Shown piece by piece: positions 7,629-14,716 of a DNA stretch of 23,170 bases. The first letter of the stretch is position 1. Each line of letters starts with the position of its first letter. The DNA is from an uncultured Oscillospiraceae bacterium (GTDB taxonomy: Bacteria; Bacillota; Clostridia; Oscillospirales; Oscillospiraceae). The stretch lies in assembly GCA_934659445.1 (NCBI GenBank), contig CAKUHV010000016.1, positions 1 to 23,170 on the forward strand. The letters are read 5' to 3'. Made by a program: the position numbers and the translations under genes. The notes beneath the pieces were generated by a model that did no database searches, was not told the origin of the DNA, and saw nothing but the letters and a program-made list of their open reading frames with translations.

Positions 7629-8921
7629 TTAAAGTTCTGTGCGGTTGGGGTCGTCGGGCTGATCCCAGATGCCCATCATGTGCAGCAGGGAGTAAGTGTT
7701 GCCCGTAGAGCCGCCCTTGAGCACAAAGCGCTTGCCCTTGATGCTGCCGTCGGCCACGATGCCCTCGCCCGCGCCGATCTCCGGCGGCTGCTCCATCTCC
7801 AGGGTGTTGACGCCCAGACGGGTGAACACGGCCTGAGAGGTCTCGCCCCCTACGATGAGGATGCGGTCGAATTTGGCGGTCTTGCAGATCTCGCCGGCGC
7901 AGGCGGACAGGTTGTCCATGATGGCGGAGGCCACGGCCTTCTGATCGAAGCGGCCGTCGGTGACCCGGGGACGCATCAGAACGTTGCTTCCGGCTTTGTT
8001 TTCCGCCAGGAAGGCGTCAATGCCCTGGGCGCGGGCCTGGTCGGCTTTGCCGTCCATCACCAGATCCATGTCCAGGTCGATGACCTTCAGCCCCACCCGC
8101 TCCTTGGCAAAGGCGATCTGGTTCCGGGTCATCTCATAGGCGGTGCCGGAGAAGCAGATGCACTGCTCGTGCACCGTGTGCCGGGGATCCAGGGTGACGG
8201 GGCCGTAGAGATAGGTGATCAGGGCCTCCACAATGCCGGTGGAGCCCGCCCACAGCACGTCGGGGTAGATGGGCTGGAGGGTGCTGATGACCTTCAGACC
8301 GTCGGCCTCGGAGATGGCGTCAAAGACCAGGATGCGCTTTCCGGCGTCGATCTGCTCCTTGACCTTCTCCACCAGGTTGGTGCCCTTCACCGCGTCGATG
8401 TCCACGGAGCCCACGGGGATGTCCGTCTGCTTCTGCAGAATGGCTGGAATATAGGACTCCCGGGGGGCTTTCAGCTTGTCGTCCCGGGAGAAGGCGGACT
8501 TGCTGAGAATCTGTCCGGCGGCATACTGGTGGCCGTACAGGGTAAAGGTCTTGCGCATGGGGATGTGATCCATGATGAAGCACAGGCGCTTGCCCGTGGC
8601 GTCGAAGATGCCCTCGATCTCATATCCAGCGTTGCCGCGGAAGCCGGTGTCCATCTTCTTCATCAGCAGCTGATCGGGGTAGTCACGCACCTTGACGGCG
8701 GCGTCATAGGTGCGCTGATAGGCCTCCTTCCCGGGAATGGTGCGGGAGGAGAGGTTCACCGCGACGATCTCGCGGGCCTTGGTGCGGGGGAGGATCTCCA
8801 CGTTTCCGTCGGCGCAGACCATGGTAGGCACGGGCTCCTTGCAGCCGCAGGCCAGGGACACACAGTCTACAGTTCCGGTCAGATCGTCAGAGAGCATAGT
8901 CAAGTTAAGCAAAGCGTCCAC
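7629..8921 (-). CDS. Four-carbon acid sugar kinase family protein (DUF1537; OtnK/DtnK-like)
   Basis: This 430-residue two-domain kinase family phosphorylates four-carbon acid sugars such as 3-oxo-tetronate, D-threonate or D-erythronate. The N-terminal domain starts with LSDDLTGTVDC (the family's xDDLTGAxD motif) and has KKMDTGFRGN (KKxDSTLRGN in most members). The C-terminal nucleotide-binding domain has LIVGGETSQAVF (GGDTA in relatives) and ends with GxGI and LKGGSTG. The start is uncertain. The GTG at 8921 overlaps its own AAGAAGG, so the TTG at 8912 behind AAGGTGG is a fair alternative. It follows the PfkB kinase by 57 bases. A class II aldolase in the same operon (10842-11501) would match the OtnC role, a 3-oxo-tetronate 4-phosphate decarboxylase. 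Confidence 0.87.
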   Translation of the reverse strand: MDALLNLTMLSDDLTGTVDCVSLACGCKEPVPTMVCADGNVEILPRTKAREIVAVNLSSRTIPGKEAYQRTYDAAVKVRDYPDQLLMKKMDTGFRGNAGYEIEGIFDATGKRLCFIMDHIPMRKTFTLYGHQYAAGQILSKSAFSRDDKLKAPRESYIPAILQKQTDIPVGSVDIDAVKGTNLVEKVKEQIDAGKRILVFDAISEADGLKVISTLQPIYPDVLWAGSTGIVEALITYLYGPVTLDPRHTVHEQCICFSGTAYEMTRNQIAFAKERVGLKVIDLDMDLVMDGKADQARAQGIDAFLAENKAGSNVLMRPRVTDGRFDQKAVASAIMDNLSACAGEICKTAKFDRILIVGGETSQAVFTRLGVNTLEMEQPPEIGAGEGIVADGSIKGKRFVLKGGSTGNTYSLLHMMGIWDQPDDPNRTEL

Positions 8922-8978
8922 CTTCTTAGTTCAAATTTCAATCGTTCCGATTGCGAAAAACGGTTTTCGGGCAGGGGG

Positions 8979-9992
8979 TCATTCCCACCACTGCCACTGA
9001 TCCACCCGGCCCGACCTGCAGGTCTGGATGAAATCAAGGGTCATCTCCCGGGAGGGCATGTGCTCCGAGCAGCTGCGGCCGGAGACCGTCAGCGCGGCGG
9101 AGGCGGAGGCGTACCCCATGGCCTGGGCCAGGTCGGCCCCCCGGGTCAGCTCAGCCAGGAAAGCGCCGCTGTAAGAGTCGCCCGCCCCCTGGAGGGAGAT
9201 CACCCGGCTGGGGAAGGCCTTCTGCACCACGGTGCGTCCGTCGGACGTAAAGGCGGTGGAGCCGTCCTCGCCGTGCTTGATGAGCACGATGGACACCCCC
9301 CGCTCAAAGCAGCGCTGGGCCGAGCGCAGGTCGTCCTGATTGCCGGGCAGGAAGGCCTTTTCCAGCACGTCCATCTCCTCCCGGGTGGTGATGAGGATGT
9401 CGCACAGCCCCATCATCAGGTTGTAGTAGACGGAGGTCTGAAGCTCAGAGTGCCAGGACTGGGCCCGGTAGTCCGGGTCGAAGGCCACCAGCACGCCGCT
9501 GCGCCGGGCGTACTCCACGGCAAGGAACATGGCCTCGCGGGCGGGGGAGTCGGACAGAGATGCGCCGGAGACCAGCAGAATGCCCGCCTGGGCGATATAG
9601 GCCTCGTCCATCTCCTCCGGCAGCATGTGCAGGTCGGCCACGTCGCAGCGGTAGAGGTTGCTGCGCTTGCGGTTGGGGCCCATGCGCTCGGCCACGGACA
9701 GGCCGGTGCGCACGGCGGGGTCGCCGCAGCGCAGGATATGGGAGGTATCAATGCCCTTGCCGCCCATATAGGCGATCAGATAATCCCCCAGGATGTCCTC
9801 TCCCACCTTGCCGATGTAGCCCGTGCGGATCCGGTGCTGAGCCATGGATACGGCGGTGTTGGCGGGGGAGCCGCCCAGGAACTTGGTGTATTGATGCTCC
9901 GTGGCGGTGGAGCCGTAGGTGTCGGGCACAAAGTCCACGCTGGCCCGGCCCATGGCGATCACGTCCAGGGTGCGGTCTGTTTTCAGGTTCAT
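8979..9992 (-). CDS. PfkB-family carbohydrate kinase, IolC-like
   Basis: This 337-residue ribokinase-fold enzyme phosphorylates a sugar or sugar acid with ATP. PfkB motif 1 is GGSPANTAVSM (40-50), followed by GYIGKVGEDILG. Motif 2 is LQGAGDSYSGAFL with catalytic Asp272, where most members have DTTGAGD. The N-terminal DVIAMGRASVDFVP and the GGSPAN box are typical of 5-dehydro-2-deoxygluconokinase (IolC) and KDG kinases. It follows the DhnA aldolase at 10005-10838 by 12 bases, with AAGGAGG before its ATG. That pairing mirrors IolC with IolJ, but no other inositol genes are seen, so the substrate may be another 2-keto-3-deoxy or 5-keto-deoxy acid. Confidence 0.88.
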   Translation of the reverse strand: MNLKTDRTLDVIAMGRASVDFVPDTYGSTATEHQYTKFLGGSPANTAVSMAQHRIRTGYIGKVGEDILGDYLIAYMGGKGIDTSHILRCGDPAVRTGLSVAERMGPNRKRSNLYRCDVADLHMLPEEMDEAYIAQAGILLVSGASLSDSPAREAMFLAVEYARRSGVLVAFDPDYRAQSWHSELQTSVYYNLMMGLCDILITTREEMDVLEKAFLPGNQDDLRSAQRCFERGVSIVLIKHGEDGSTAFTSDGRTVVQKAFPSRVISLQGAGDSYSGAFLAELTRGADLAQAMGYASASAALTVSGRSCSEHMPSREMTLDFIQTCRSGRVDQWQWWE

Positions 9993-10004
9993 AGTGTTCC
10001 CTCC

Positions 10005-10838
10005 TTATTCCAGATGACAACCGGCGGTGTCGCCCGCCAGCTCCAGGGCCTGATCCACGGTCAGTCCCCCGTGGATGATCCCCTTCAGTCCGGCCAGAAC
10101 GGCGGCGGGATATTGGTGCTGCCAGATGTTCCGGCCGTAGGCCACCCCGGCGCAGCCCGCCTGTACCCCCTGCCAGGTCATGTCGAAGCACTCCCGCAGG
10201 GTGGCGCACTTGGGGCCGCCGGAGATGATCAGCCTGCAGGGGGCGGCGATGGCCACGATCCGGGCAAAGGACGCACCATCCCCGGTGTAAAAGGTCTTGA
10301 TGACGTCCACGCCGATCTCCTTGGCCGCCCGCACGGCGTAGCCCACGTTTTCCACCGTGCGCTGCCGGTCGGCGGGGATCATGCCGCCGTTGGGATAGGC
10401 GTGCACCATCATGGGGACGCCCGCCCGCTGGGCCTGGGCGGCGATGCGGGCGGCCAGCTCCAACGACTGGTTTTCCCGTTCATCACACATGGTAAAGCCC
10501 ATGGATACGGCGTCCGCCCCCAGGACAGAGGCGTCCTCCACGCTGGCCACCTGGGTCTCGATGGGCCCGGTGAAGCGGGTGCGGTTGGTCAGCTTCAGCA
10601 CCAGGGCGGAGCGCCCGGCCAGATGGCCGGTGTACTGCATGGCCGGGCCGCGGTGCATCATCACGGCGTCGGGCTGCTGGGGGCCCAGCAGGGTGAACAG
10701 GGCGTCCAGGTCGGCGATCCCCCCCTGGGGGCCCGTCTTGATGCCCTGGTTGACCGCCACGATCACAGTGCGGCCGTCGGGGGCAAAGATGTGCCCGGCG
10801 CGCAGCTGCTTTCCCGCGGCGGACAGGCTGGTATACAT
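10005..10838 (-). CDS. DhnA/DeoC-family class I aldolase (paralogue 2)
   Basis: This 277-residue Schiff-base aldolase is homologous to the one at 2872-3693. Lys181 in DVIKTFYTGD is the Schiff-base lysine, and Tyr148 in HAYPNGG is the acid/base residue. IISGGPK and AGVAYGRNIWQ supply the phosphate site. The N-terminal loop reads VAVNQGIKTGP, so the D-H pair usual in this family (kept in the other paralogue) is N-Q here. This may mark a different substrate. AAAGGAGG precedes the ATG at 10838, three bases after the stop of the class II aldolase, so the two are tightly coupled. The product of the adjacent PfkB kinase is a likely substrate. Confidence 0.86.
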   Translation of the reverse strand: MYTSLSAAGKQLRAGHIFAPDGRTVIVAVNQGIKTGPQGGIADLDALFTLLGPQQPDAVMMHRGPAMQYTGHLAGRSALVLKLTNRTRFTGPIETQVASVEDASVLGADAVSMGFTMCDERENQSLELAARIAAQAQRAGVPMMVHAYPNGGMIPADRQRTVENVGYAVRAAKEIGVDVIKTFYTGDGASFARIVAIAAPCRLIISGGPKCATLRECFDMTWQGVQAGCAGVAYGRNIWQHQYPAAVLAGLKGIIHGGLTVDQALELAGDTAGCHLE

Positions 10839-10841
10839 GGG

Positions 10842-11501
10842 TCATTCCTCCTTTTCTGCCGCCGGGGCCGGGCCGGTGAGGGGCTGGGCCCTGTACTGCT
10901 GAAAGGCATCCGGAGACATGGCTCCGGCGCCCCGCAGCAGGGTGTGCAGGCGGCAGGCTTCGATGAGATATTCTGTTTTTCCATAGGCGGCGTTCACCGT
11001 GGGGGCCGCCACGATGCAGCCGTGGCGGTGCAGCAGAACGGCGTTGACGTCCTGCCGGGCGAACTCCGCCGCTGTGCTTTGGGCCAGAGCCTCCGACCCG
11101 GCGCGGTAGAGCCCCACCAGGCGCACCCGGCCCAGCTTGATGCCATGGGCGGGGGCGTACAGGGGCAGCTCGCGCTCCGGCCAGAGCAGGATGCTCACGG
11201 CGATGCAGTCCAGGGGGTGCAGATGAAAGACGGCCCGCACCTCCGGCCGGGTCTGATAAATCTCCCAGTGCATCCGCCACTCCTTGGAGGGGGCGGGGCC
11301 GGAGAGAACGGCGCCGTCGGCGGCGTTCAGAACGGTCATGCCCTCAGCAGTCAGCTCGTCCAGCCGCTCCCCGGTGGGGGAGATGAAAATGCGATCCCCC
11401 AGACGGAGGGACACGTTCCCGCTGGTGCCCCCCACAAAGCCCCGCTGTACGCACTGGGCGGCCCGGACCAGGAGCAGCTCCAGTTCCTTCTGTGTCTCCA
11501 T
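10842..11501 (-). CDS. Class II aldolase/adducin family protein (OtnC / fuculose-phosphate aldolase-like)
   Basis: The frame is open further upstream, but residues before METQKEL are antisense-like sequence over the previous gene. The ATG at 11501, with GTGAGG upstream, gives 219 residues, normal for the family. These zinc enzymes do retro-aldol cleavage or decarboxylation of phosphorylated sugars or sugar acids. GGTSGNVSLR (24-33), ISPTG (40-44), the catalytic Glu74 in PSKEWRMH, and the zinc ligands His93, His95 and His160 are all present. The middle pair reads HLHP rather than the common HTHS. The gene lies between an HpaI aldolase (8-base gap) and a DhnA aldolase (3-base gap). With the DUF1537 kinase in the same operon, a role like OtnC is the best guess. 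Confidence 0.86.
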   Translation of the reverse strand: METQKELELLLVRAAQCVQRGFVGGTSGNVSLRLGDRIFISPTGERLDELTAEGMTVLNAADGAVLSGPAPSKEWRMHWEIYQTRPEVRAVFHLHPLDCIAVSILLWPERELPLYAPAHGIKLGRVRLVGLYRAGSEALAQSTAAEFARQDVNAVLLHRHGCIVAAPTVNAAYGKTEYLIEACRLHTLLRGAGAMSPDAFQQYRAQPLTGPAPAAEKEE

Positions 11502-11509
11502 GGCGGGCC

Positions 11510-12277
11510 TCACATATTCTCCCGCACAGCGCTGTAAAGCTGGCGGTAGCCGCGGATGAGTACGCTCTCCGGCGTGACGGTGAGGAAATGGGTGATGCCC
11601 GGGCAGTCCTTGTACTTGGCCGCATCCTCGGGCTTTTCGATGTAGGTGCCGGAGCATTTGCCGTACTGCAGGCACAGCTCGGACACCCGGCGCACTGCCT
11701 GCTCCACCAGGGGGTGCCTGGTCTGTCCGGGCACGCCGCAGGCCACAGAGAGATCCACCCGGCCCACATTCACAATGTCGATGCCCGGGGTGGCGATGAT
11801 CTCCTCCATATGTTTCACGCCCTCCTCGCCCTCGATGTTGACGGCGATGACGAGCTGCTTGTTTGCGTTTTCATAGTAGGCGGTCTGATCCCGGCCGCCG
11901 AAGTCGTTGGCCCGGACGAAGGGACAGGCGCCGCGGTCGCCCTCCGGGGCGAACTTGGCAAAGCGGACGATCTGCCGGGCCTGCTCCGCGGTGGACACCG
12001 TGGGGACGCGGATGGCGTCAAAGCCCATGTCCAGCACCTTTTTGATCACATCCTCGTCGATCTTGGGCACGCGCACCATGGCGGGCAGATCCACGCTCTG
12101 GGCGGCCCGCAGCATGGCCACGGTCTGCGCCGTGGTGGCGAAGGAGTGCTCGTTGTCGATGATGATATAGTCGCTGCCCGCTTCCTTCAGGATCTCCACG
12201 ATCTCGGGGCAGGGGAACTGCAAAATCGTCCCCATAAACTTACGGTTTTCGTTCAACAGATCCCGGAAGTGTTTCAT
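11510..12277 (-). CDS. HpcH/HpaI-family class II pyruvate aldolase (paralogue 1)
   Basis: This 255-residue TIM-barrel enzyme of the HpaI/GarL/YfaU group catalyses Mg2+-dependent reversible cleavage of 4-hydroxy-2-oxo acids to pyruvate and an aldehyde. Family residues are in place: His44 in NEHS (catalytic base), Arg69 in VRVP, and the metal ligands Glu149 in NIEG and Asp175 in GRVDLS. The start at 12277 has GGAG upstream. A hairpin terminator (12303-12334) separates it from the RpiB-like gene, so it may receive less transcript than the first four genes of the operon. A clear homologue lies at 18701-19471. The substrate is unknown; a 2-keto-3-deoxy acid fits the surroundings. Confidence 0.88.
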   Translation of the reverse strand: MKHFRDLLNENRKFMGTILQFPCPEIVEILKEAGSDYIIIDNEHSFATTAQTVAMLRAAQSVDLPAMVRVPKIDEDVIKKVLDMGFDAIRVPTVSTAEQARQIVRFAKFAPEGDRGACPFVRANDFGGRDQTAYYENANKQLVIAVNIEGEEGVKHMEEIIATPGIDIVNVGRVDLSVACGVPGQTRHPLVEQAVRRVSELCLQYGKCSGTYIEKPEDAAKYKDCPGITHFLTVTPESVLIRGYRQLYSAVRENM

Positions 12278-12302
12278 ATCGGTCTCCTGCTTTCTGAAAA
12301 AT

Positions 12303-12334
12303 CGCTGCGGGCGCAGGTCTGTGCGCCCGCAGCG
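12303..12334 (-). terminator. Intra-operon intrinsic terminator after the RpiB-like gene
   Basis: Thirteen-base GC-rich arms (12303-12315 and 12322-12334) surround a six-base loop. On the minus strand the hairpin is followed by ATTTTTC, a short T-run. It lies between the stop of the RpiB-like gene and the start of the HpaI aldolase, only 25 bases before that start. Confidence 0.8.
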
Positions 12335-12341
12335 GCAGAAA

Positions 12342-12809
12342 TTACCTGTGGGTCTCGCCGTCGACGGTCTCCATCTGGGCGAAGTAGTTCTTCAGGTTCT
12401 GGGCGGTGGCGGGGTCGAAGCCCTCGGTGAAGTCGGTCTCCACAAAGGCCTCGGTCATGCGGCAGGCCAGATCGTAGGCCACGATGTTGCCGCCCATGGC
12501 CAGCACGTTGCAGTTGGTGATGGTGCGGGCCATCTTCGCGGTGTGCAGACTCTCGCACAGACCGCAGTAGACGCCGGAGTACCGGTTGGCCACCAGGTTC
12601 ACGCCCATGCCGGAGCCGCACAGCACGATGCCCAGGTCATACTCCTTGGCGGAGACGGCCTTGCCCACGGCGCTGCCCACCTCTACATAGGTCATGGTGC
12701 CCTGGGTGGCGTCGGTGAAGTCATAGCCCTTTTCGGCCATAAAGGCGACCAGCTTCTCCTTCAGATGGAGGGCGGACTCCTCCGCGGCGATGATGATTTT
12801 CTTGCTCAT
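12342..12809 (-). CDS. RpiB/LacAB-family sugar-phosphate isomerase, variant active site
   Basis: This 155-residue protein of the RpiB family isomerises aldose and ketose phosphates (ribose, allose, galactose or tetrulose phosphates). The ATG at 12809 is chosen because GGAAAGGA precedes it at a normal distance; the frame itself is open to 12833. The P-loop-like segment with the catalytic cysteine is IVLCGSGMGVNLVANR (Cys64). NCNVLAMGGNIVAYDLA follows, matching NVLALGARVIG. In ordinary RpiB an Asp-His pair sits just before the first helix; here the aligned residues are Glu10-Glu11 (AAEESALHLKE). That suggests an altered ring-opening step or a non-pentose substrate. It follows the CitE-like gene by 20 bases. 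Confidence 0.85.
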   Translation of the reverse strand: MSKKIIIAAEESALHLKEKLVAFMAEKGYDFTDATQGTMTYVEVGSAVGKAVSAKEYDLGIVLCGSGMGVNLVANRYSGVYCGLCESLHTAKMARTITNCNVLAMGGNIVAYDLACRMTEAFVETDFTEGFDPATAQNLKNYFAQMETVDGETHR

Positions 12810-12829
12810 AGCTGTATTCCTTTCCGCGC

Positions 12830-13741
12830 TCACAGCTTGCCGTGGCGCTCAATGATCTTGTCGGCCAGGGCGATGATCTCCTGGGCCTTGTTGATCACCG
12901 GGGGATCCAGGAAGGCGCCGTCCACCCAGATCTCGCTCTGCCCCTGGGCCAGGCCGGCCTGATAGCCGTCGATGATCCGGTGGGCGGCGGCCACATCCTC
13001 CTCCGTGGGGGAGAACACCTGGTTGATGATGCTGATCTGGGGCATCATGGACACGGAGCGGCCGCTGAAGCCCATCTGCTTGATGTCGTAGGTGTCCTTG
13101 CGGATGAACTCGTTCATGTTGTCCATCTGGTCGGGACGGCAGACGATGGTGGTGTCGAAGGCCTGAACCCCGGCGGCGTTGGCCTCGATGGCCAGGCGCT
13201 GCTTGGCGTACAGCAGTTGGGTGGAGCCCACAGTGAGATCCCGGTCGATGCCCAGAGCGCAGGTAAAGTCCCCCGCGCCGAAGCCCACGCCGGTGACGCG
13301 CTTACTGCAGGTGGCCATCTCATAGACGTTGCGCAGGCCCAGAGGGGTCTCGATCATCAGGATCAGCTCAATGGTGTTGCGGGGGATGCCGTGGGTCAGT
13401 TCATACTGGGTGAGGATGGCGTCCACACCGATGACGTAGTCCCGGCTCTCGCACTTGGGCAGGCGGATCACGTCGGGCACGCAGGGCAAAATGGCCTCCA
13501 GGTCGTCCCGGCCCCACTCGGTGTCCAGTCCGTTGATGCGCACGCCGCGCTCCTTGCCCTTAAAGTCCCAGGTGGACAGGGCGGCCACGGCCATGGCTCG
13601 GGCCTCCAGCTTGTCGCAGGCGGGGCACATGTCCTCCAGCTCCAGAACGATCACGTCGGCATCGCTGTTGTCAATGGCGTCCCGCAGCTTGGCCTGATTG
13701 TTGCCGTTGACCCACAGAAGGGTTCTTCTCAGTTTTTTCAT
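12830..13741 (-). CDS. CitE-like HpcH/HpaI-superfamily lyase (copy 1)
   Basis: This 303-residue TIM-barrel protein belongs to the citrate lyase beta subunit, malyl-CoA, citramalyl-CoA and beta-methylmalyl-CoA lyase group, which cleaves or condenses hydroxyacyl thioesters with Mg2+. Arg68 in VRIN, LPKCES, the metal ligand Glu131 in LILMIETPLG and Asp158 in GAGDFT are all in place. The common LEDAV region reads LELEDMCP. No CitD acyl carrier, CitF or CoA transferase is encoded nearby, so it is not part of an obvious citrate lyase complex. GAGG lies about six bases before the ATG. It ends the CitE pair and starts 10 bases after copy 2. The two proteins are clear paralogues and may form a heteromer. 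Confidence 0.86.
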   Translation of the reverse strand: MKKLRRTLLWVNGNNQAKLRDAIDNSDADVIVLELEDMCPACDKLEARAMAVAALSTWDFKGKERGVRINGLDTEWGRDDLEAILPCVPDVIRLPKCESRDYVIGVDAILTQYELTHGIPRNTIELILMIETPLGLRNVYEMATCSKRVTGVGFGAGDFTCALGIDRDLTVGSTQLLYAKQRLAIEANAAGVQAFDTTIVCRPDQMDNMNEFIRKDTYDIKQMGFSGRSVSMMPQISIINQVFSPTEEDVAAAHRIIDGYQAGLAQGQSEIWVDGAFLDPPVINKAQEIIALADKIIERHGKL

Positions 13742-13751
13742 GTGTTACCTC

Positions 13752-14639
13752 TTACTTCTTGCCCCGGTTGTTGATCCGCTCCAGACGATCCAGGATCAGC
13801 TCCGCCTTGCTGACCACGGGGGGATCCACATACTTGCCGTCCACATAGACGTCGGAGATCTGGTCGGCAATGGCCTTGTTGTAGGCGGCGATGACCCGGT
13901 TGGCCCAGTCGATCTCCTGCTCGGTGGGGCTAAAGGCCTTGTTCACCAGGGGGATGTGGTTCAGGTCGCCCACGGAGCGGCCCTCGAAGCCGTCCCGCTT
14001 GTCGTTCAGGCAGTCCTGCATATAGAAGTCCAGATCGCCGGAGAACATGACGCCGGAGTCGATGGCCTGCACGCCGGCGGCCTTGCAGGACAGCACCACC
14101 TTCTGGCGGGCGTACAGCAGATCCAGGGAGCGCAGCTCATACTGGCGGGTGACCTGCATAGAGGCGGTCAGATCCTCCATGCCGATGCCCATGGCGGTGA
14201 CGCGCTTGCAGCAGCGGGCCATGTCATAGCTGTTCATAACGCCCAGGGGGGTCTCGATCATCAGGATCAGCTCGATGGTATCCCGGGGCAGCCCGTTCTC
14301 CTCCTCCAGCTTGCCCAGAATGGAGTCCATGTTCAGCACATACTCCACGGTCTCACACTTGGGCAGACGCACGGCGTCGGGCAGGGCGGGCAGAACCTCT
14401 TTCAGGTCGTCGGCAAAGAAGGGGGTGTCGGGGGCGTTGACGCGGACAACGCGCTCCTTGCCCTTGAAGTCCCAGTTCTTCAGGGCGTCGTAGGTCACCT
14501 TGCGGGCCTCGGGCTTGTTGGGGACGGTGACGCCGTCCTCCAGATCCAGAACGATGGAGTCCACGTCGCTTTCGATGCCCTCCTTCAGCTTCTCAGCGTC
14601 GTAGCCGTTGACCCACAGCAAAGAACGTCTTACTCGCAT
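13752..14639 (-). CDS. CitE-like HpcH/HpaI-superfamily lyase (copy 2)
   Basis: This 295-residue paralogue of the protein at 12830-13741 has Arg66 in VRVN, LPKCET, Glu129 in LILMIETPLG and Asp156 in GMEDLT. The N-terminal LDLEDGVTVP is closer to the canonical CitE LEDAV box than in copy 1. The start at 14639 is preferred because AAAGGAG lies ten bases upstream. The ATG at 14648 would sit one base from that site, and a TTG at 14660 has none. The gene follows the LeuA-family gene, which could make a hydroxy-polycarboxylate such as citramalate for a lyase like this. That link is inference. A GC hairpin at 14675-14698 lies in the short leader. Confidence 0.85.
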   Translation of the reverse strand: MRVRRSLLWVNGYDAEKLKEGIESDVDSIVLDLEDGVTVPNKPEARKVTYDALKNWDFKGKERVVRVNAPDTPFFADDLKEVLPALPDAVRLPKCETVEYVLNMDSILGKLEEENGLPRDTIELILMIETPLGVMNSYDMARCCKRVTAMGIGMEDLTASMQVTRQYELRSLDLLYARQKVVLSCKAAGVQAIDSGVMFSGDLDFYMQDCLNDKRDGFEGRSVGDLNHIPLVNKAFSPTEQEIDWANRVIAAYNKAIADQISDVYVDGKYVDPPVVSKAELILDRLERINNRGKK

Positions 14640-14674
14640 AATTTTCATGCTCCTTTCCAATGGTATGTTTGGAT

Positions 14675-14698
14675 CCCGCCCCCGAAGCCGGGGGCGGG
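14675..14698 (-). other. GC-rich hairpin between the LeuA-family gene and CitE copy 2
   Basis: Ten-base arms CCCGCCCCCG (14675-14684) and its complement (14689-14698) flank AAGC. No T-run follows on the minus strand, so it is more likely an mRNA-stabilising or processing hairpin than a terminator. Confidence 0.55.
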
Positions 14699-14716
14699 GG
14701 AGATACGGATACGGGC

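Noticed and set aside
10011..10025. ACAACC string resembling the LysR box
   Set aside because: It lies inside the 3' end of a coding region, lacks the full ATACAACC, and has no TGTAAA at the 19-base distance.
7482..11537. A 1351-codon open frame on the plus strand
   Set aside because: It is antisense to the DUF1537, PfkB, DhnA and class II aldolase genes, which have clear family motifs and ribosome binding sites. Its low-complexity G/H/Q/A-rich translation is typical of antisense frames in GC-rich DNA.
11502..11675. N-terminal extension of the class II aldolase frame to 11675
   Set aside because: The extra 58 residues overlap the HpaI gene out of frame and have no homology. The ATG at 11501 has a ribosome site and gives the family length.
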